From Neisseria animaloris (GTDB taxonomy: Bacteria > Pseudomonadota > Gammaproteobacteria > Burkholderiales > Neisseriaceae): 64,000 nt of DNA. Below, piece by piece: positions 1-9,162 of the stretch. The notes beneath the pieces were generated by a model that did not search any database, had not been told where the DNA came from, and worked only from the letters and a program-made list of their open reading frames with translations. The DNA is taken from assembly GCF_900637855.1 (NCBI RefSeq), contig NZ_LR134440.1, positions 992,001 to 1,056,000 of the forward strand. Direction: 5' to 3'. How positions within the stretch are numbered: the stretch's first letter is position 1; every line of letters starts with the position of its first letter. The position numbers and the translations under genes are program-made.

Positions 1-1341
1 CGCTTCCTGCAATCGGCTCCGGCGGCATCGGGTTCGTCGACCGCTCCTGCCAAAGGCTTGGACAGCAGTCGGTTCAAACTTTCATGGGATACGCTAAACG
101 CCAATTTATTGGCGTTTTTTCTCGCCGGGCTGGGCTTGAGCTTTACCGCCTGTATGTATCCGCTGCTGCCGATCGTATCGAGCATCGTGGTAGGCGATAA
201 AAACGCGTCCAAAGGCCGTGCTTTCGCCCTTTCCATGGTTTACGTGCAGGGCTTGGCGCTCACTTACACCATGGTCGGCGTGGTTGCGGGCTTAACCGGC
301 GCGCTGCTTACCGTGTGGCTGCAACAACCGTGGGTGGTGCTGGCGGCGGCGGCCGTGATGGTGCTGCTGGCTTTGTCGATGTTCGGCGTGTTTACCCTCC
401 AATTGCCTGCTTCCGTACAAGGCTATTTCCAAAACCAAAGCAATAAATTAAGCGGCGGCAAAATCGTTTCCGTATTCGTGATGGGCATGCTGTCGGCTCT
501 GATTGTCGGCCCCTGCGTAGCTCCTCCGCTGGCTTTTGCCCTCGGCTATATCGGCCAGACCGGTGATGCGGCATTGGGTGGCTTGGCTTTATACACGCTG
601 GCACTCGGTACCGGCGTGCCGCTGATTGCCATCGGCACCTTCGGCGGCCATATTCTGCCCCGCGCGGGCACTTGGATGGACGGCATCAAATACGCTTTCG
701 GCTTTATCCTGCTTGCCGTTGCCGTTTATCTGGCCACGCCTTATCTGCCCTATCTTTTGGTGATCGCTCTGTACACCTTGCTGCTGATCATTCCCGCCGG
801 GCTACTGTTGGCCGGCTCCAGAAAGCAGGCAGGCCGTCTGAAAACCGCAGGCTTGGTTTTGGGCACGGTGCTACTGGCCGGCGGTTCATGGTTTGCTTAC
901 CAAAGTGCTAACAAACAAACCACCGCCCTGCACCACTTCCTCACGCTTGCGCCGCCTGCCGCCGAAGGAGAAAGCAGCACACACGGCCATGTTTACACCG
1001 ATGTGTCGGAATTGAAAGCCGCCATGCAGGCCGCTTTGGAGCAAAACCCACAAAAACCGGTATTGCTTGATTTTTATGCCGACTGGTGTATTTCGTGCAA
1101 AGAAATGGCGGCCTACACCTTCAACCAGCCTTCGGTGCATGAAGCGGTGGATATGGATCGTTTCTTCCAAATCGACGTTACTGCCAATACGCCCGAACAT
1201 CAGGCGTTATTGAAAGAATACGGCTTGTTCGGCCCACCCGGAGTGTTTGTTATCCGCGCCGACGGCAGCCGCAGCGAAGCCTTGCTGGGCTTTGTGAAAC
1301 CGGATGCATTTATCGAGTGGTATAAGCAAAACGAAAAGTAA
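1..1341 (+). CDS. dsbD: Thiol:disulfide interchange protein DsbD (5' truncated by window edge)
   Basis: The reading frame is open from base 1, so the N-terminal periplasmic domain lies outside the window and 446 residues remain. DsbD carries electrons from cytoplasmic thioredoxin across the inner membrane to periplasmic oxidoreductases. About eight hydrophobic segments span visible residues 35-280. The two membrane redox cysteines are visible at residue 51 (TACMYP) and residue 172 (GPCVAPP). The C-terminal thioredoxin-like domain has the CISC motif (Cys363/Cys366, DWCISCK). An uptake sequence inside the gene (near base 832) is read as GRLKT. The gene ends just before an inverted uptake-sequence terminator. 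Family assignment is secure. Confidence 0.95.
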   Translation, partial: RFLQSAPAASGSSTAPAKGLDSSRFKLSWDTLNANLLAFFLAGLGLSFTACMYPLLPIVSSIVVGDKNASKGRAFALSMVYVQGLALTYTMVGVVAGLTGALLTVWLQQPWVVLAAAAVMVLLALSMFGVFTLQLPASVQGYFQNQSNKLSGGKIVSVFVMGMLSALIVGPCVAPPLAFALGYIGQTGDAALGGLALYTLALGTGVPLIAIGTFGGHILPRAGTWMDGIKYAFGFILLAVAVYLATPYLPYLLVIALYTLLLIIPAGLLLAGSRKQAGRLKTAGLVLGTVLLAGGSWFAYQSANKQTTALHHFLTLAPPAAEGESSTHGHVYTDVSELKAAMQAALEQNPQKPVLLDFYADWCISCKEMAAYTFNQPSVHEAVDMDRFFQIDVTANTPEHQALLKEYGLFGPPGVFVIRADGSRSEALLGFVKPDAFIEWYKQNEK

Positions 1342-1356
1342 TCCCTACAAAGCGAA

Positions 1357-1389
1357 GAGGCCGTCTGAAAAGTTTTTTCAGACGGCCTC
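1357..1389. terminator. Inverted uptake-sequence terminator between dsbD and the GntR gene
   Basis: GAGGCCGTCTGAA is followed by its inverse with a short T-rich loop. It can stop transcription of the converging dsbD and GntR genes from both sides. Confidence 0.8.
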
Positions 1390-1407
1390 CCTCTCATTCC
1401 AACCACT

Positions 1408-2133
1408 TCAAAATTCCATGCTTTCCGCTTCAAACTTCCTCAGCAACCGAGCCTGACATTCCCCCAGATGGCGGCGCATTAATTTGCAGGCACGGTTACG
1501 TTTGCCTTCTGCCAATAAATCGAGTATTTCGCGGTGTTCGCAATAAGTATGGCGCAAACGGTCTTTCGGCTTGTCGAATACGGCAATAATTAGCGACGAA
1601 CGCGCACATACGGCATGCATCATTTCCAGCAGCACATCGTTATCGAGCAACCGTGCCAATTCGATATGAAACGCATTGGCCAAACGGTTCCAGCTCACAC
1701 GGTCGCCGCGTGCGAAAGCCGCTTCTTCCTCGTCCACCAAAGCATACAGCGGTTGCAAACGCTCCGACAGGCTTTCGTCGTTTTGATCCAGCAGCATGTT
1801 TACCACGGTTTCTTCCAACGCAATCCGTGTTTCGAACACATCGCGGGTTTCTTTCGCGTCGGGCACATGTACGAATGCGCCGCGGTTGGGCAGCAGGTCG
1901 ACGATTTTATCGTGTGCCAACAATGAAAGTGCGCCGCGCACGGTGTTGCGCGAGCAAACCATCTGGCGGCACAAATCGGATTCGGTCAGCTTTTTACCCG
2001 GCAGCAACGCATGGTCGGTAATACCGTCGAGAATGCGGGAATAAACGCGGAAAAGCTCCGAGTCATGTCGCCCGCCGGGTATCATGGAAGAAGTGGCCGG
2101 TGCTTCCGGCTGGTTGTTTTCGGTTTCGGTCAT
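1408..2133 (-). CDS. GntR-family transcriptional regulator (FCD/FadR subfamily)
   Basis: A 241-residue DNA-binding repressor or activator. The N-terminal winged helix-turn-helix covers about residues 25-95 (SRILDGITDHALLPGKKL, then LCRQMVCSRNTVRGAL). It is followed by an all-helical FCD ligand-binding domain (FETRIALEETVVNMLL, NAFHIELARLLDN, REILDLLAEGKRNRA). FCD proteins usually sense carboxylic acids through a metal site. The effector cannot be told from sequence. The gene stands alone, converging on dsbD; upstream is a short AT-rich gap before the OsmC/RraA pair, so a target gene is not evident. Confidence 0.9.
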   Translation of the reverse strand: MTETENNQPEAPATSSMIPGGRHDSELFRVYSRILDGITDHALLPGKKLTESDLCRQMVCSRNTVRGALSLLAHDKIVDLLPNRGAFVHVPDAKETRDVFETRIALEETVVNMLLDQNDESLSERLQPLYALVDEEEAAFARGDRVSWNRLANAFHIELARLLDNDVLLEMMHAVCARSSLIIAVFDKPKDRLRHTYCEHREILDLLAEGKRNRACKLMRRHLGECQARLLRKFEAESMEF

Positions 2134-2350
2134 AGCGGTCTCATGCCGGCATTATGAGTTGGAAATATATGGACGGCCGCTTCGTTTTTTCCGGAAATTA
2201 CGGCTGTACGAATTGGCTTTATCCGGCGGGCGGATTATAAACCATTGCCGGATTTTATTCTTGATTTTACTGAAACTTGCCGCCTGAAAGCAGATGTTGC
2301 CGCCTTTTCGGGCAGTTTGTGCAAAATATAACGGCGGCAAACCAAAGCGG

Positions 2351-2767
2351 CTACCCTTCGGCCACCTCAAAACTGTGCGTTATCTTGGCCGCCTTGCCCA
2401 GCATAATCGAAGCCGAACAATATTTTTCCGCCGACATCTGCACAGCTTTTTCAATCGCGCTTTCTTTCAGATTGCGGCCCAATACTTTGAAATGGATATG
2501 GATTTCCGTAAATACCCGCGGCGTTTCGTCGGCACGTTTGGCCGTTACGGTGGCTTGACAGTCGGTGATGTCCTGACGTTGCTTTTCGGCAATCATCACC
2601 ACGTCGATACTGGAGCAGCCCGCCACGCCCATCAGCAGCAATTCCATCGGGCTGGGGCCGCGTTTGGACTGCCCTTCGACGGACATGCCTTCCATAATAA
2701 CACTGTGGCCGGCCTCGTTGGTGGCCACAAAGCATGAATTGTCCAACCATTTTGAAGTGATTTTCAT
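2351..2767 (-). CDS. OsmC-family protein (YhfA-like)
   Basis: 138 residues of OsmC/Ohr fold. The two conserved cysteines are present in GCSSIDV and KYCSAS, so a thiol peroxidase-like activity is possible, but the sequence is closer to the YhfA branch, whose substrate is unknown, than to Ohr. The segment GPSPMELLLMGVAGC is the family hallmark. The start lies 6 bases after the RraA-like stop, so the two genes form one transcription unit with this gene second. Confidence 0.88.
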   Translation of the reverse strand: MKITSKWLDNSCFVATNEAGHSVIMEGMSVEGQSKRGPSPMELLLMGVAGCSSIDVVMIAEKQRQDITDCQATVTAKRADETPRVFTEIHIHFKVLGRNLKESAIEKAVQMSAEKYCSASIMLGKAAKITHSFEVAEG

Positions 2768-2773
2768 CTCGGA

Positions 2774-3271
2774 TTACTCCTCTTCCCGCAGCGGTTTTTC
2801 CGACACCAAAATGCCGTCCGAATCGCTGTACAGATAATGTCCGGGCGTGAAGGTTACGCCGCCGAACGATACGGCTGCATCCACTTGGCCCGCTCCGTCT
2901 TTTGCGCTTTTGCGCGGATTGGTGCCCAGTGCCTTCACGCCGAAATCAAGTGTGTTGATGGCTTCGCCGTCGCGGATTACGCCGAAAATTACCGCACCCG
3001 CCCAACCGTTTGCCGCGCCTGCTCCGGCAATCATGTCGCCCATCAATGCGCTGTATAAAGAACCGCCGCCGTCCACCACCAACACTTCGCCGTCGGAATG
3101 GGTATTCATCATTTGCTTGACCAAACCGTTGTCGCGGTCGCATTTAACCGTGCGGATTCTGCCGCAGAAACTGTAGCGGCGGCCGAAATGGCGGAACTGC
3201 GTTTCGCATGACGGCGTGTCGGGGGCGGTGTCGATTAAGTCGGCGGTAGAAAAATAAAATTTCTCGCTCAT
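2774..3271 (-). CDS. RraA-like protein (RNase E inhibitor / HMG aldolase family)
   Basis: 165 residues matching the RraA fold. The phosphate/metal-binding stretch GGGSLYSALMGDMIAGAGA followed by GWAGAVIFGVIRD is the family signature. Members either bind RNase E and inhibit it (RraA) or are class II 4-hydroxy-4-methyl-2-oxoglutarate aldolases. The Arg-Asp pair in VIRD is retained, so either role is possible. A GGAGAGAAAC ribosome site precedes the ATG. First gene of a two-gene unit with the OsmC protein. Confidence 0.88.
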   Translation of the reverse strand: MSEKFYFSTADLIDTAPDTPSCETQFRHFGRRYSFCGRIRTVKCDRDNGLVKQMMNTHSDGEVLVVDGGGSLYSALMGDMIAGAGAANGWAGAVIFGVIRDGEAINTLDFGVKALGTNPRKSAKDGAGQVDAAVSFGGVTFTPGHYLYSDSDGILVSEKPLREEE

Positions 3272-3407
3272 GTTTCTCTCCTCGGTTATGGGGCGATCCC
3301 GTTTTCAGACGGCCTCTGATATTTATAGAAAGCATGAGACCGTCTGAAACGCATTATAAATCATTTGCGGAAACGGAAAAGCGGCCGATGGCTTTGCCAT
3401 ATGTACG

Positions 3408-3440
3408 AAGCCGTCTGAATATCTTTTTTCAGACGGCCTC
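3408..3440. terminator. Inverted uptake-sequence hairpin
   Basis: AAGCCGTCTGAA pairs with TTCAGACGGCCTC across a T-rich loop, just past the stop of the DAHP-synthase-like gene on the minus strand. A more widely spaced second pair lies at about 3303-3350, upstream of the RraA gene. Confidence 0.7.
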
Positions 3441-3456
3441 TTTGGAATTTCCGACT

Positions 3457-4341
3457 CTAATCCTGCTGCAAGCTGTTGACCACACCGTTTACACCGGCGG
3501 CTGTGGCCAGTTTGTATAAGATTTCCTGAGGCATGTCGCTATGCCACAAACGGGTAATGTTGGCGACAACGGGCAGGTGGCTTACCTTGCGTACACGCAC
3601 CACAGCATCGACATCCAAACGGTAGGGGTGCTCCGGCTCGAAACTGAGCGTGCCCGCTTCGCCAAGAATGATGTGGTGGTTGCCGCGCAGAGCAATATGT
3701 TCCGCGGCCACCAGCCACTCGTCGGCACGGTGGTGCTTGTCTTTACACAACACAACGGGAGTATTCAGACGGCCTACTTCGTCTTGAAGGGCACGGTTGC
3801 TCATCAGTTCTCCTCCCAAATAGAGGATATCGGCCTCGGCATCCAGAGCTGGCGCAATCTGGCGGACATCGCGCACCCGCACAATCACGGGTTTGCCGGC
3901 GGCATGATGGCGTTGCACTTCGGCCTGCATGGTGCGGATTTGTTCCTTTTCACTGCTCCGGTCGGTGTCGGCATAAGGGCGCGAAGGCAGATAGAAAGGA
4001 TCGGCGAACACCGCATCGGCCGTACCCGCACGGCTGCCATCGGCAGTAATATCCAACATTTTTTCTCCGCCGAACGCCACACCGCGCACCGTGATGATAC
4101 TGTTTTCGGGTTGGGTTTCACGACTGATGATGCGCCACTCGTTCAACACGCGGATGGCCCGTTCCACAAATGGCAGCCTTTCCAATTCGTTGGGATGAAA
4201 CACGCGCTCGTCGCCCACCGCCCCGATAATGGTACGCTCCTCGCCTTTGGAAACATGCTCCTGCAACCCGCGGCTGCGGATAAATGCCACCACACGTTCC
4301 ACTGCTTCAGCAGAAGCCTGTTTATGCATCACGATAATCAT
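3457..4341 (-). CDS. Degenerate DAHP synthase-like protein (type I beta fold), probably not a DAHP synthase
   Basis: 294 residues from the ATG at 4341, chosen over an earlier in-frame start because GGGAGG lies 6 bases upstream and the protein then begins MIIVMHK as in type I beta DAHP synthases. Residues 1-70 resemble the N-terminal ferredoxin-like regulatory domain (VSKGEERTIIGAVGD). The C-terminal half follows the barrel (LVAAEHIALRGNHHIILGEAG, then VRKVSHLPVVANI). Catalytic landmarks are missing: no KPRTSPYSFQG segment, ILCERG is replaced by ILGEAG, and the metal-binding DPSHSGGRRD is replaced by NITRLWHSD. The barrel is about 40 residues short. Function unknown; it may bind a ligand or regulate. 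Divergent from the AsmA gene. Confidence 0.72.
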   Translation of the reverse strand: MIIVMHKQASAEAVERVVAFIRSRGLQEHVSKGEERTIIGAVGDERVFHPNELERLPFVERAIRVLNEWRIISRETQPENSIITVRGVAFGGEKMLDITADGSRAGTADAVFADPFYLPSRPYADTDRSSEKEQIRTMQAEVQRHHAAGKPVIVRVRDVRQIAPALDAEADILYLGGELMSNRALQDEVGRLNTPVVLCKDKHHRADEWLVAAEHIALRGNHHIILGEAGTLSFEPEHPYRLDVDAVVRVRKVSHLPVVANITRLWHSDMPQEILYKLATAAGVNGVVNSLQQD

Positions 4342-4458
4342 CTGAACCTCCCTGATTGGCCTGACCGAATAGTAGCAATAATCATCCACATACGCCAACA
4401 AAGCACTTGTTCGGACGGGCTATGCTATACTTCGATAATCCGTTTTTATTCCTTTATC

Positions 4459-6582
4459 ATGATTTGCCTGCCCCGCTCCGGAAAATTCTGGCTGAGATTC
4501 ATCGTATTTGGCGGCTTCATTGCCATATTGCTGATATTCGGTTTTTACGCTTCCCTGCTGTATGTATTCAGCAGCGAACGCATTCATGCACTGGCCGACG
4601 AATCGGTGGCCGGTACCGGGCGTTCCATCCGCTTCAGCGACAAAATAGGCCGCAACTGGCTACCCCGCCCGACCATCGTGCTGCGTGATGTCGTACTCAG
4701 CAAACCCGACAGCAGCGCATCTGCCGTCCATATCGAAGAAATGAGCATCGGCCTCGCATGGAGCGGCTTGTGGAACCGTTCCCCCATTATCGAAAAATGG
4801 GTGGTTAAAGAAGCCGATGCCGAAATCACACGCCGAAGCGACGGAAGTTGGAGCCTGCGGGACTTATGGAAAAAATCAGACGGCTCCGTTGAAATCAACC
4901 GCCTGGTTGTGGAAAACAGCCGTCTGAACATCAACCTACCCGACGGCAGCTATCACGTCCGGCAATTCGGTTTGAACGTGGGAGGCGAAAACGAAAACAG
5001 CCGCGTTTTCCATTCCGAAGGCACCGTCAGCCGCGCTCCGTCCGAAACCGCTTCGTGGAAAAGCAACGGCACATTGCGCCGAAACGGTAAACAGTGGGAA
5101 CTGCCTGCACTGAATGTTGAAGCCCAAGCCCCCGTTAACGGCGAAACAGCCACCGTAGCAGCCACAGCGGATTTGGTTTGGCAGCCACAAGCCAATACTT
5201 TATACACACGCAACCTCAACCTGCGTGCCGACAGCTCGTGGCAGCAGTTGCACCTTACCGCCCGTAGCCCGCTGCTGCTTTGGAAAACCAATCATCTCAC
5301 CATCAACAAATTAAGCGGCGTATTCACCGCCGGCGAAGGACACAACCGATGGGACGGTTCGCTCTCTCTTACCCGCGCCAGCCTGCGCCCCGGCATCGCC
5401 ACCGTCAGCAAAGTCGAATTCAACGGCGGCTACCGCACTGATACAAAACACACCACCTTCAATATTTCCGGCCCGCTAATCTGGCGGAAAAACAAGCTGT
5501 TGCAGTCAGAAAACCTTTTAATCACCAGCCATCTCGACAATACCCAATCTTCGCCCAATTCACGCCTGATCAGCCGTTTGAACGGCAATTTCTCTTTGGT
5601 AAACAACCGCAATTGGACAACCGAATTGAAAGGGCTGTTTGACCGCCAGCCGGTTACTTTCTCGGCCGCGTACACGGCTGCCGGGGAAGACCCTGCCAAA
5701 CTCACTGCCCAACTCAATCTGCAAAAACTGACCCTCGCCCCCTATTGGAGCGACTTTCAGGCACAGGCCGGCGACCTCTACCCCGCCCTACTTAACCGCC
5801 GCCAGATTCCTAACATCGAAGCAGGCATCAAAATCGGCAGCCTAACCATGCCCAACCTCCAAGTTGACGACCTGCAAACGCTGCTTTATGCCGACAGCCG
5901 CCGCATCGCCCTCACCCATTTCCGCGCGGGTTTATACGGCGGCACCACCGAAGGAGGCATCAGTATCGCCAATACCACTCCTCCCTCCTACCATCTGCAG
6001 CAAAACGCTCAAGGCGTACAAATCCGCCCGCTGCTTCAAGATTTGCTCGGTTACCATAACATCAGCGGCACCGGTGATGCCGTGATTGACCTCACCGCAC
6101 AAGGGAATGATCGCAACAGTCTCACCAAAGCCCTTAACGGCAGCCTGCAATTGAATGTATCTGACGGCTCGTGGATGGGCGTAGACATGAACAACATTCT
6201 GCAAAGTGTACGCAACAACACCGCCATCGGCGGCAACGGACGCAATCTACAAACACCCTTCCGCCAGTTTTCCTTAACCAGCGATATCCGTAACGGTGTC
6301 GGCAAACATATCAACGCAGAACTTTTGTCCGACAGCCTGAAAATTAGTAGTAACGGACAAACCGACCTCAATACTCAAACCGTATCTGAAAACGTATTAA
6401 TCCAAAATATCCGCAACCCCGAAGCCAAACCCGTACCGCTCAAAATCAGCGGGCCGGTCAACAACCCTTCCGTAACCATCGATTTCAACCGCCTGACCTC
6501 CGGCCTGAACACCCCTGAAGAAAAACAGCGTGCTTTAGCCGAAACGCTGAAAGAGCAATGGCTATGGTTAAACCCGCGTTGA
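4459..6582 (+). CDS. AsmA-family inner-membrane-anchored protein
   Basis: 707 residues from the ATG at 4459. The open frame runs back to 3541, but that part is antisense to the DAHP-synthase-like gene and is not believed. One N-terminal membrane segment (residues 10-35, FIVFGGFIAILLIFGFYASLL) is followed by a long beta-rich periplasmic region. The C-terminal AsmA signature is GTGDAVIDLTAQGNDRNSLTKALNGSLQLNVSDGSW split over two strands. AsmA/TamB relatives are thought to carry phospholipids between membranes. No clear ribosome site precedes the ATG, so the start is the weak point. Confidence 0.85.
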   Translation: MICLPRSGKFWLRFIVFGGFIAILLIFGFYASLLYVFSSERIHALADESVAGTGRSIRFSDKIGRNWLPRPTIVLRDVVLSKPDSSASAVHIEEMSIGLAWSGLWNRSPIIEKWVVKEADAEITRRSDGSWSLRDLWKKSDGSVEINRLVVENSRLNINLPDGSYHVRQFGLNVGGENENSRVFHSEGTVSRAPSETASWKSNGTLRRNGKQWELPALNVEAQAPVNGETATVAATADLVWQPQANTLYTRNLNLRADSSWQQLHLTARSPLLLWKTNHLTINKLSGVFTAGEGHNRWDGSLSLTRASLRPGIATVSKVEFNGGYRTDTKHTTFNISGPLIWRKNKLLQSENLLITSHLDNTQSSPNSRLISRLNGNFSLVNNRNWTTELKGLFDRQPVTFSAAYTAAGEDPAKLTAQLNLQKLTLAPYWSDFQAQAGDLYPALLNRRQIPNIEAGIKIGSLTMPNLQVDDLQTLLYADSRRIALTHFRAGLYGGTTEGGISIANTTPPSYHLQQNAQGVQIRPLLQDLLGYHNISGTGDAVIDLTAQGNDRNSLTKALNGSLQLNVSDGSWMGVDMNNILQSVRNNTAIGGNGRNLQTPFRQFSLTSDIRNGVGKHINAELLSDSLKISSNGQTDLNTQTVSENVLIQNIRNPEAKPVPLKISGPVNNPSVTIDFNRLTSGLNTPEEKQRALAETLKEQWLWLNPR

Positions 6583-6601
6583 TTTGTATCGCTTGGATTA
6601 A

Positions 6602-6634
6602 AGAGGCCGTCTGAAATATTTTCAGACGGCCTCT
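6602..6634. terminator. Inverted uptake-sequence terminator between AsmA gene and rlmL
   Basis: AGAGGCCGTCTGAA and its inverse are separated by a few bases, between two converging genes, and can serve both. Confidence 0.8.
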
Positions 6635-6652
6635 CATCTTTACCCAAACCGA

Positions 6653-7795
6653 TCAACGGTTCGAGCCTTGCACCATATCCATCAAAAACAGCCGGCAATC
6701 GAGATTGCCGTTATACAGCGGCACTTTGCGTTTGGGCGAAAGCCGCATGAACTTCGGCATGTCGCGGTCGCCGGTAAACATGCCCACCAGCCAGCCTGCG
6801 TAATGCTGCTTCAGCCAAGTACCCAGTTGCGGATACAGAGCCTGCAATGCCTGCACTTCGGCCAAGCGCACGCCGTAGGGCGGGTTGGAAATCATGATGC
6901 CGTTTTCACCGTTGGGGCGCACGGATTGTGCGTCTTTCACTTCCCAGCGGATGATGTCGTCCACTTCCGCCGCCTGCGCGTTGGCGATGGCGGTGCGTAT
7001 CATGTGGCGGTCGTTGTCGCTGCCGCCGATGGCGGAGGCCGTCTGAAACTGAATCTGCTGCTCGGCTTCGCGGCGGATTTTTTCCCACAATGTTTTATCG
7101 AACCCTTGCAGTTTTTCAAACCCGAAACGGCGCATCAGGCCGGGGGCGCGGCGGGTGGCTATCCATGCCGCTTCGATGGCAATCGTGCCGCTGCCGCAAA
7201 ACGGGTCTTGAAACGGCTGCGTGCCGTCGTAACCGGCCAGCAGCAGCAAACCGGCGGCCAGATTTTCGCGCAACGGCGCTTCGCCGGTTTCTTGGCGGTA
7301 GCCGCGTTTGAACAAGGCTTCGCCGCTGGTGTCGATAAAAATCTGCACGGTTTGGTCGTTGATAAAGGCGTGAATGCGCACGTCGGGCTGCACTTTGCCC
7401 ACGCTCGGGCGGGCGTTGCAGGCTTCGCGGAACGCGTCGCACAGGGCATCTTTGATTTTCAGGCCGACAAAATCAAGGCTCTTCACCCGCGCGCGCTTGC
7501 CTTCCACTTTCACTTTAAAGGTTTGTTCCAGCGCAAACCAGTTTGTCCAACGGATATTGCGGGCGAGTGTGTAGATGTCGTTTTCGTTGCGGTAGCTGCC
7601 TTTGGTCAGTTGCAGCAGCACGCGGCTGGCGGTGCGCGAATGCAGGTTGACGCGGTAAACGTGTTCCAACGTGCCTTTGCAGGCAACGCCGCCGTCGGTC
7701 GCTTCAATCTGTGTGCAGCCCTGTGCGGCCAATTCTTGGGACAATACGGTTTCCAAACCGCGCGGGCAGGTAATAAAGAGGGAATATCGGGTCAT
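6653..7795 (-). CDS. rlmL: 23S rRNA guanine-N2 methyltransferase, RlmL type
   Basis: 380 residues from the ATG at 7795; an in-frame start 8 codons earlier is less likely because AAAGAAAG precedes the internal ATG and [15 protein letters not shown] is the usual N-terminus. It has an N-terminal ferredoxin-like/THUMP RNA-binding region (residues 1-160). The Rossmann methyltransferase domain has [17 protein letters not shown] for SAM binding and SNPPYG, the NPPY motif of N-methyltransferases. It corresponds to the N-terminal half of the E. coli RlmKL fusion, methylating G2445; the RlmK half is absent, as is usual in this genus. Confidence 0.9.
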   Translation of the reverse strand: MTRYSLFITCPRGLETVLSQELAAQGCTQIEATDGGVACKGTLEHVYRVNLHSRTASRVLLQLTKGSYRNENDIYTLARNIRWTNWFALEQTFKVKVEGKRARVKSLDFVGLKIKDALCDAFREACNARPSVGKVQPDVRIHAFINDQTVQIFIDTSGEALFKRGYRQETGEAPLRENLAAGLLLLAGYDGTQPFQDPFCGSGTIAIEAAWIATRRAPGLMRRFGFEKLQGFDKTLWEKIRREAEQQIQFQTASAIGGSDNDRHMIRTAIANAQAAEVDDIIRWEVKDAQSVRPNGENGIMISNPPYGVRLAEVQALQALYPQLGTWLKQHYAGWLVGMFTGDRDMPKFMRLSPKRKVPLYNGNLDCRLFLMDMVQGSNR

Positions 7796-8148
7796 GGCAC
7801 TTTCTTTGTGAAGAAGCATTCAGGCCGTCTGAATGCGGTAGAAAAACTGATTATAGCCGATAAACAGACCGGTGCTTTGGCAAAAATGGCCGCCGCTTCT
7901 CTTTAGGTAGACATTCGGCTTACTCCACAAAACAGCCACCTTTTCGTTTACAAACCGATGCCTCTTCTCATTTTACTCTGCCTGCACACTTACCCGGCTT
8001 CGGCCTGCTTGCCGCCAAGCCTTGAACCGCATCACTATCCGAGCATTTTGCCAATGGTTTAGGCCGTCTGAATTGTTTTCAGACGGCCTTATCTTTATAC
8101 TTCCATAGTTCAAAAATATTTAACCCCGTCCACATTCGAAAGCCTGTC
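7796..8148. other. Intergenic region between rlmL and trpC
   Basis: Divergent promoters for rlmL and trpC must lie here. The only clear structure is an inverted uptake-sequence pair at 8061-8090. A single uptake sequence also lies near 7823. No gene is seen. Confidence 0.6.
8061..8090. repeat. Inverted uptake-sequence pair upstream of trpC
   Basis: AGGCCGTCTGAA and its inverse are separated by a few bases, about 60 bases before trpC. This position is upstream of the gene, so it is more likely an uptake site than a terminator for trpC. Confidence 0.75.
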
Positions 8149-8931
8149 ATGACCGACATTCTAAACAAAATCCTAGCCACCAAAGCCGAGGAAGTGGCCG
8201 CCGCCAAAGCCGCCGTTCCTCTTGAGGAAATCAAACGCCGTGCCGAAGCCGCCGCTCCGCCGCGCGGGTTTGCCGCCGCGATTCATGCCAAACATGCCGC
8301 CGGTTTGCCCGCCGTAATTGCCGAAGTAAAAAAAGCCAGCCCGTCGAAAGGTTTAATCCGGCTGGATTTCCATCCGGTAGAAATCGCACAAGCCTACCAA
8401 CGCGCGGGAGCGGCCTGCTTGTCGGTGTTGACCGACGAACAATATTTCCAAGGTTCGCCCGAATATCTGAAGCAGGTGAAAGCCGCCGTAGAACTGCCCG
8501 TGTTGCGTAAAGATTTCATCATCGACGACTATCAGATTTACCAAGCCCGGGCATGGGGAGCCGATGCCGTCCTGCTGATTGCCGCCGCATTGGAAGCCGA
8601 AGAGCTCGAACAATTCGAGCGTACCGCCCACTCGCTCGGCATGTCGGTGTTGTTGGAGCTGCATGATAAAAGCGAGCTGGAAAAATGCCGCAATCTCACC
8701 ACGCCGCTATGGGGCGTGAACAACCGTAACCTGCGCACGTTTGAAGTGTCGCTGCAACAAACGCTCGACCTGCTGCCCTCGCTCAGCGGCAAAACCGTGG
8801 TTACCGAAAGCGGCATCGGCAGCAAGCAAGACGTGGAATTCATGCAGCAGCACGGCGTACACACGTTTCTAATCGGCGAAACCTTTATGCGTGCGGATGA
8901 CATCGAAGCAACGGTAAAATCTCTGTTTTAA
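8149..8931 (+). CDS. trpC: Indole-3-glycerol phosphate synthase
   Basis: 260 residues, full family length. It closes the indole ring from carboxyphenylaminodeoxyribulose phosphate in tryptophan synthesis. The barrel motifs are intact: [12 protein letters not shown] with the catalytic lysines, [41 protein letters not shown] and [12 protein letters not shown]. It stands alone here, not fused to TrpF and not in a trp operon, which is normal for Neisseria where trp genes are scattered. Confidence 0.97.
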   Translation: MTDILNKILATKAEEVAAAKAAVPLEEIKRRAEAAAPPRGFAAAIHAKHAAGLPAVIAEVKKASPSKGLIRLDFHPVEIAQAYQRAGAACLSVLTDEQYFQGSPEYLKQVKAAVELPVLRKDFIIDDYQIYQARAWGADAVLLIAAALEAEELEQFERTAHSLGMSVLLELHDKSELEKCRNLTTPLWGVNNRNLRTFEVSLQQTLDLLPSLSGKTVVTESGIGSKQDVEFMQQHGVHTFLIGETFMRADDIEATVKSLF

Positions 8932-9090
8932 TATAGTTAATAAACTTAACCCGCTTCGTCATTGCCGTGCCTTAATTCAAAGAGAATGATTTTGTGAATT
9001 ATTGAAAAAAGAAAAAAATCTGTTCCTTACTGAAGATACTCCATTTTGTATCAAAACAAATTTGTTTGCCGTCAGCTAACCAATAAAAGA

Positions 9091-9145
9091 AAGGCCGTCT
9101 GAAAGCGAACTATGTGAGCTTCGCTAAAACTTTTCAGACGGCCTC
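9091..9145. terminator. Terminator downstream of valS and trpC
   Basis: An inverted uptake-sequence pair with an extra inner stem (AGCGAA with TTCGCT). It lies between converging trpC and valS. Confidence 0.7.
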
Positions 9146-9162
9146 TTGTTAAATACCGGCTT

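Noticed and set aside
3541..4458. N-terminal extension of the AsmA open frame by 306 codons
   Set aside because: It is antisense to the DAHP-synthase-like gene, has no ribosome site at its start, and the AsmA membrane anchor begins at 4459.
6668..7906. 412-codon plus-strand frame
   Set aside because: It is antisense to rlmL, has His/Ala/Gly-rich shadow composition and no family match.
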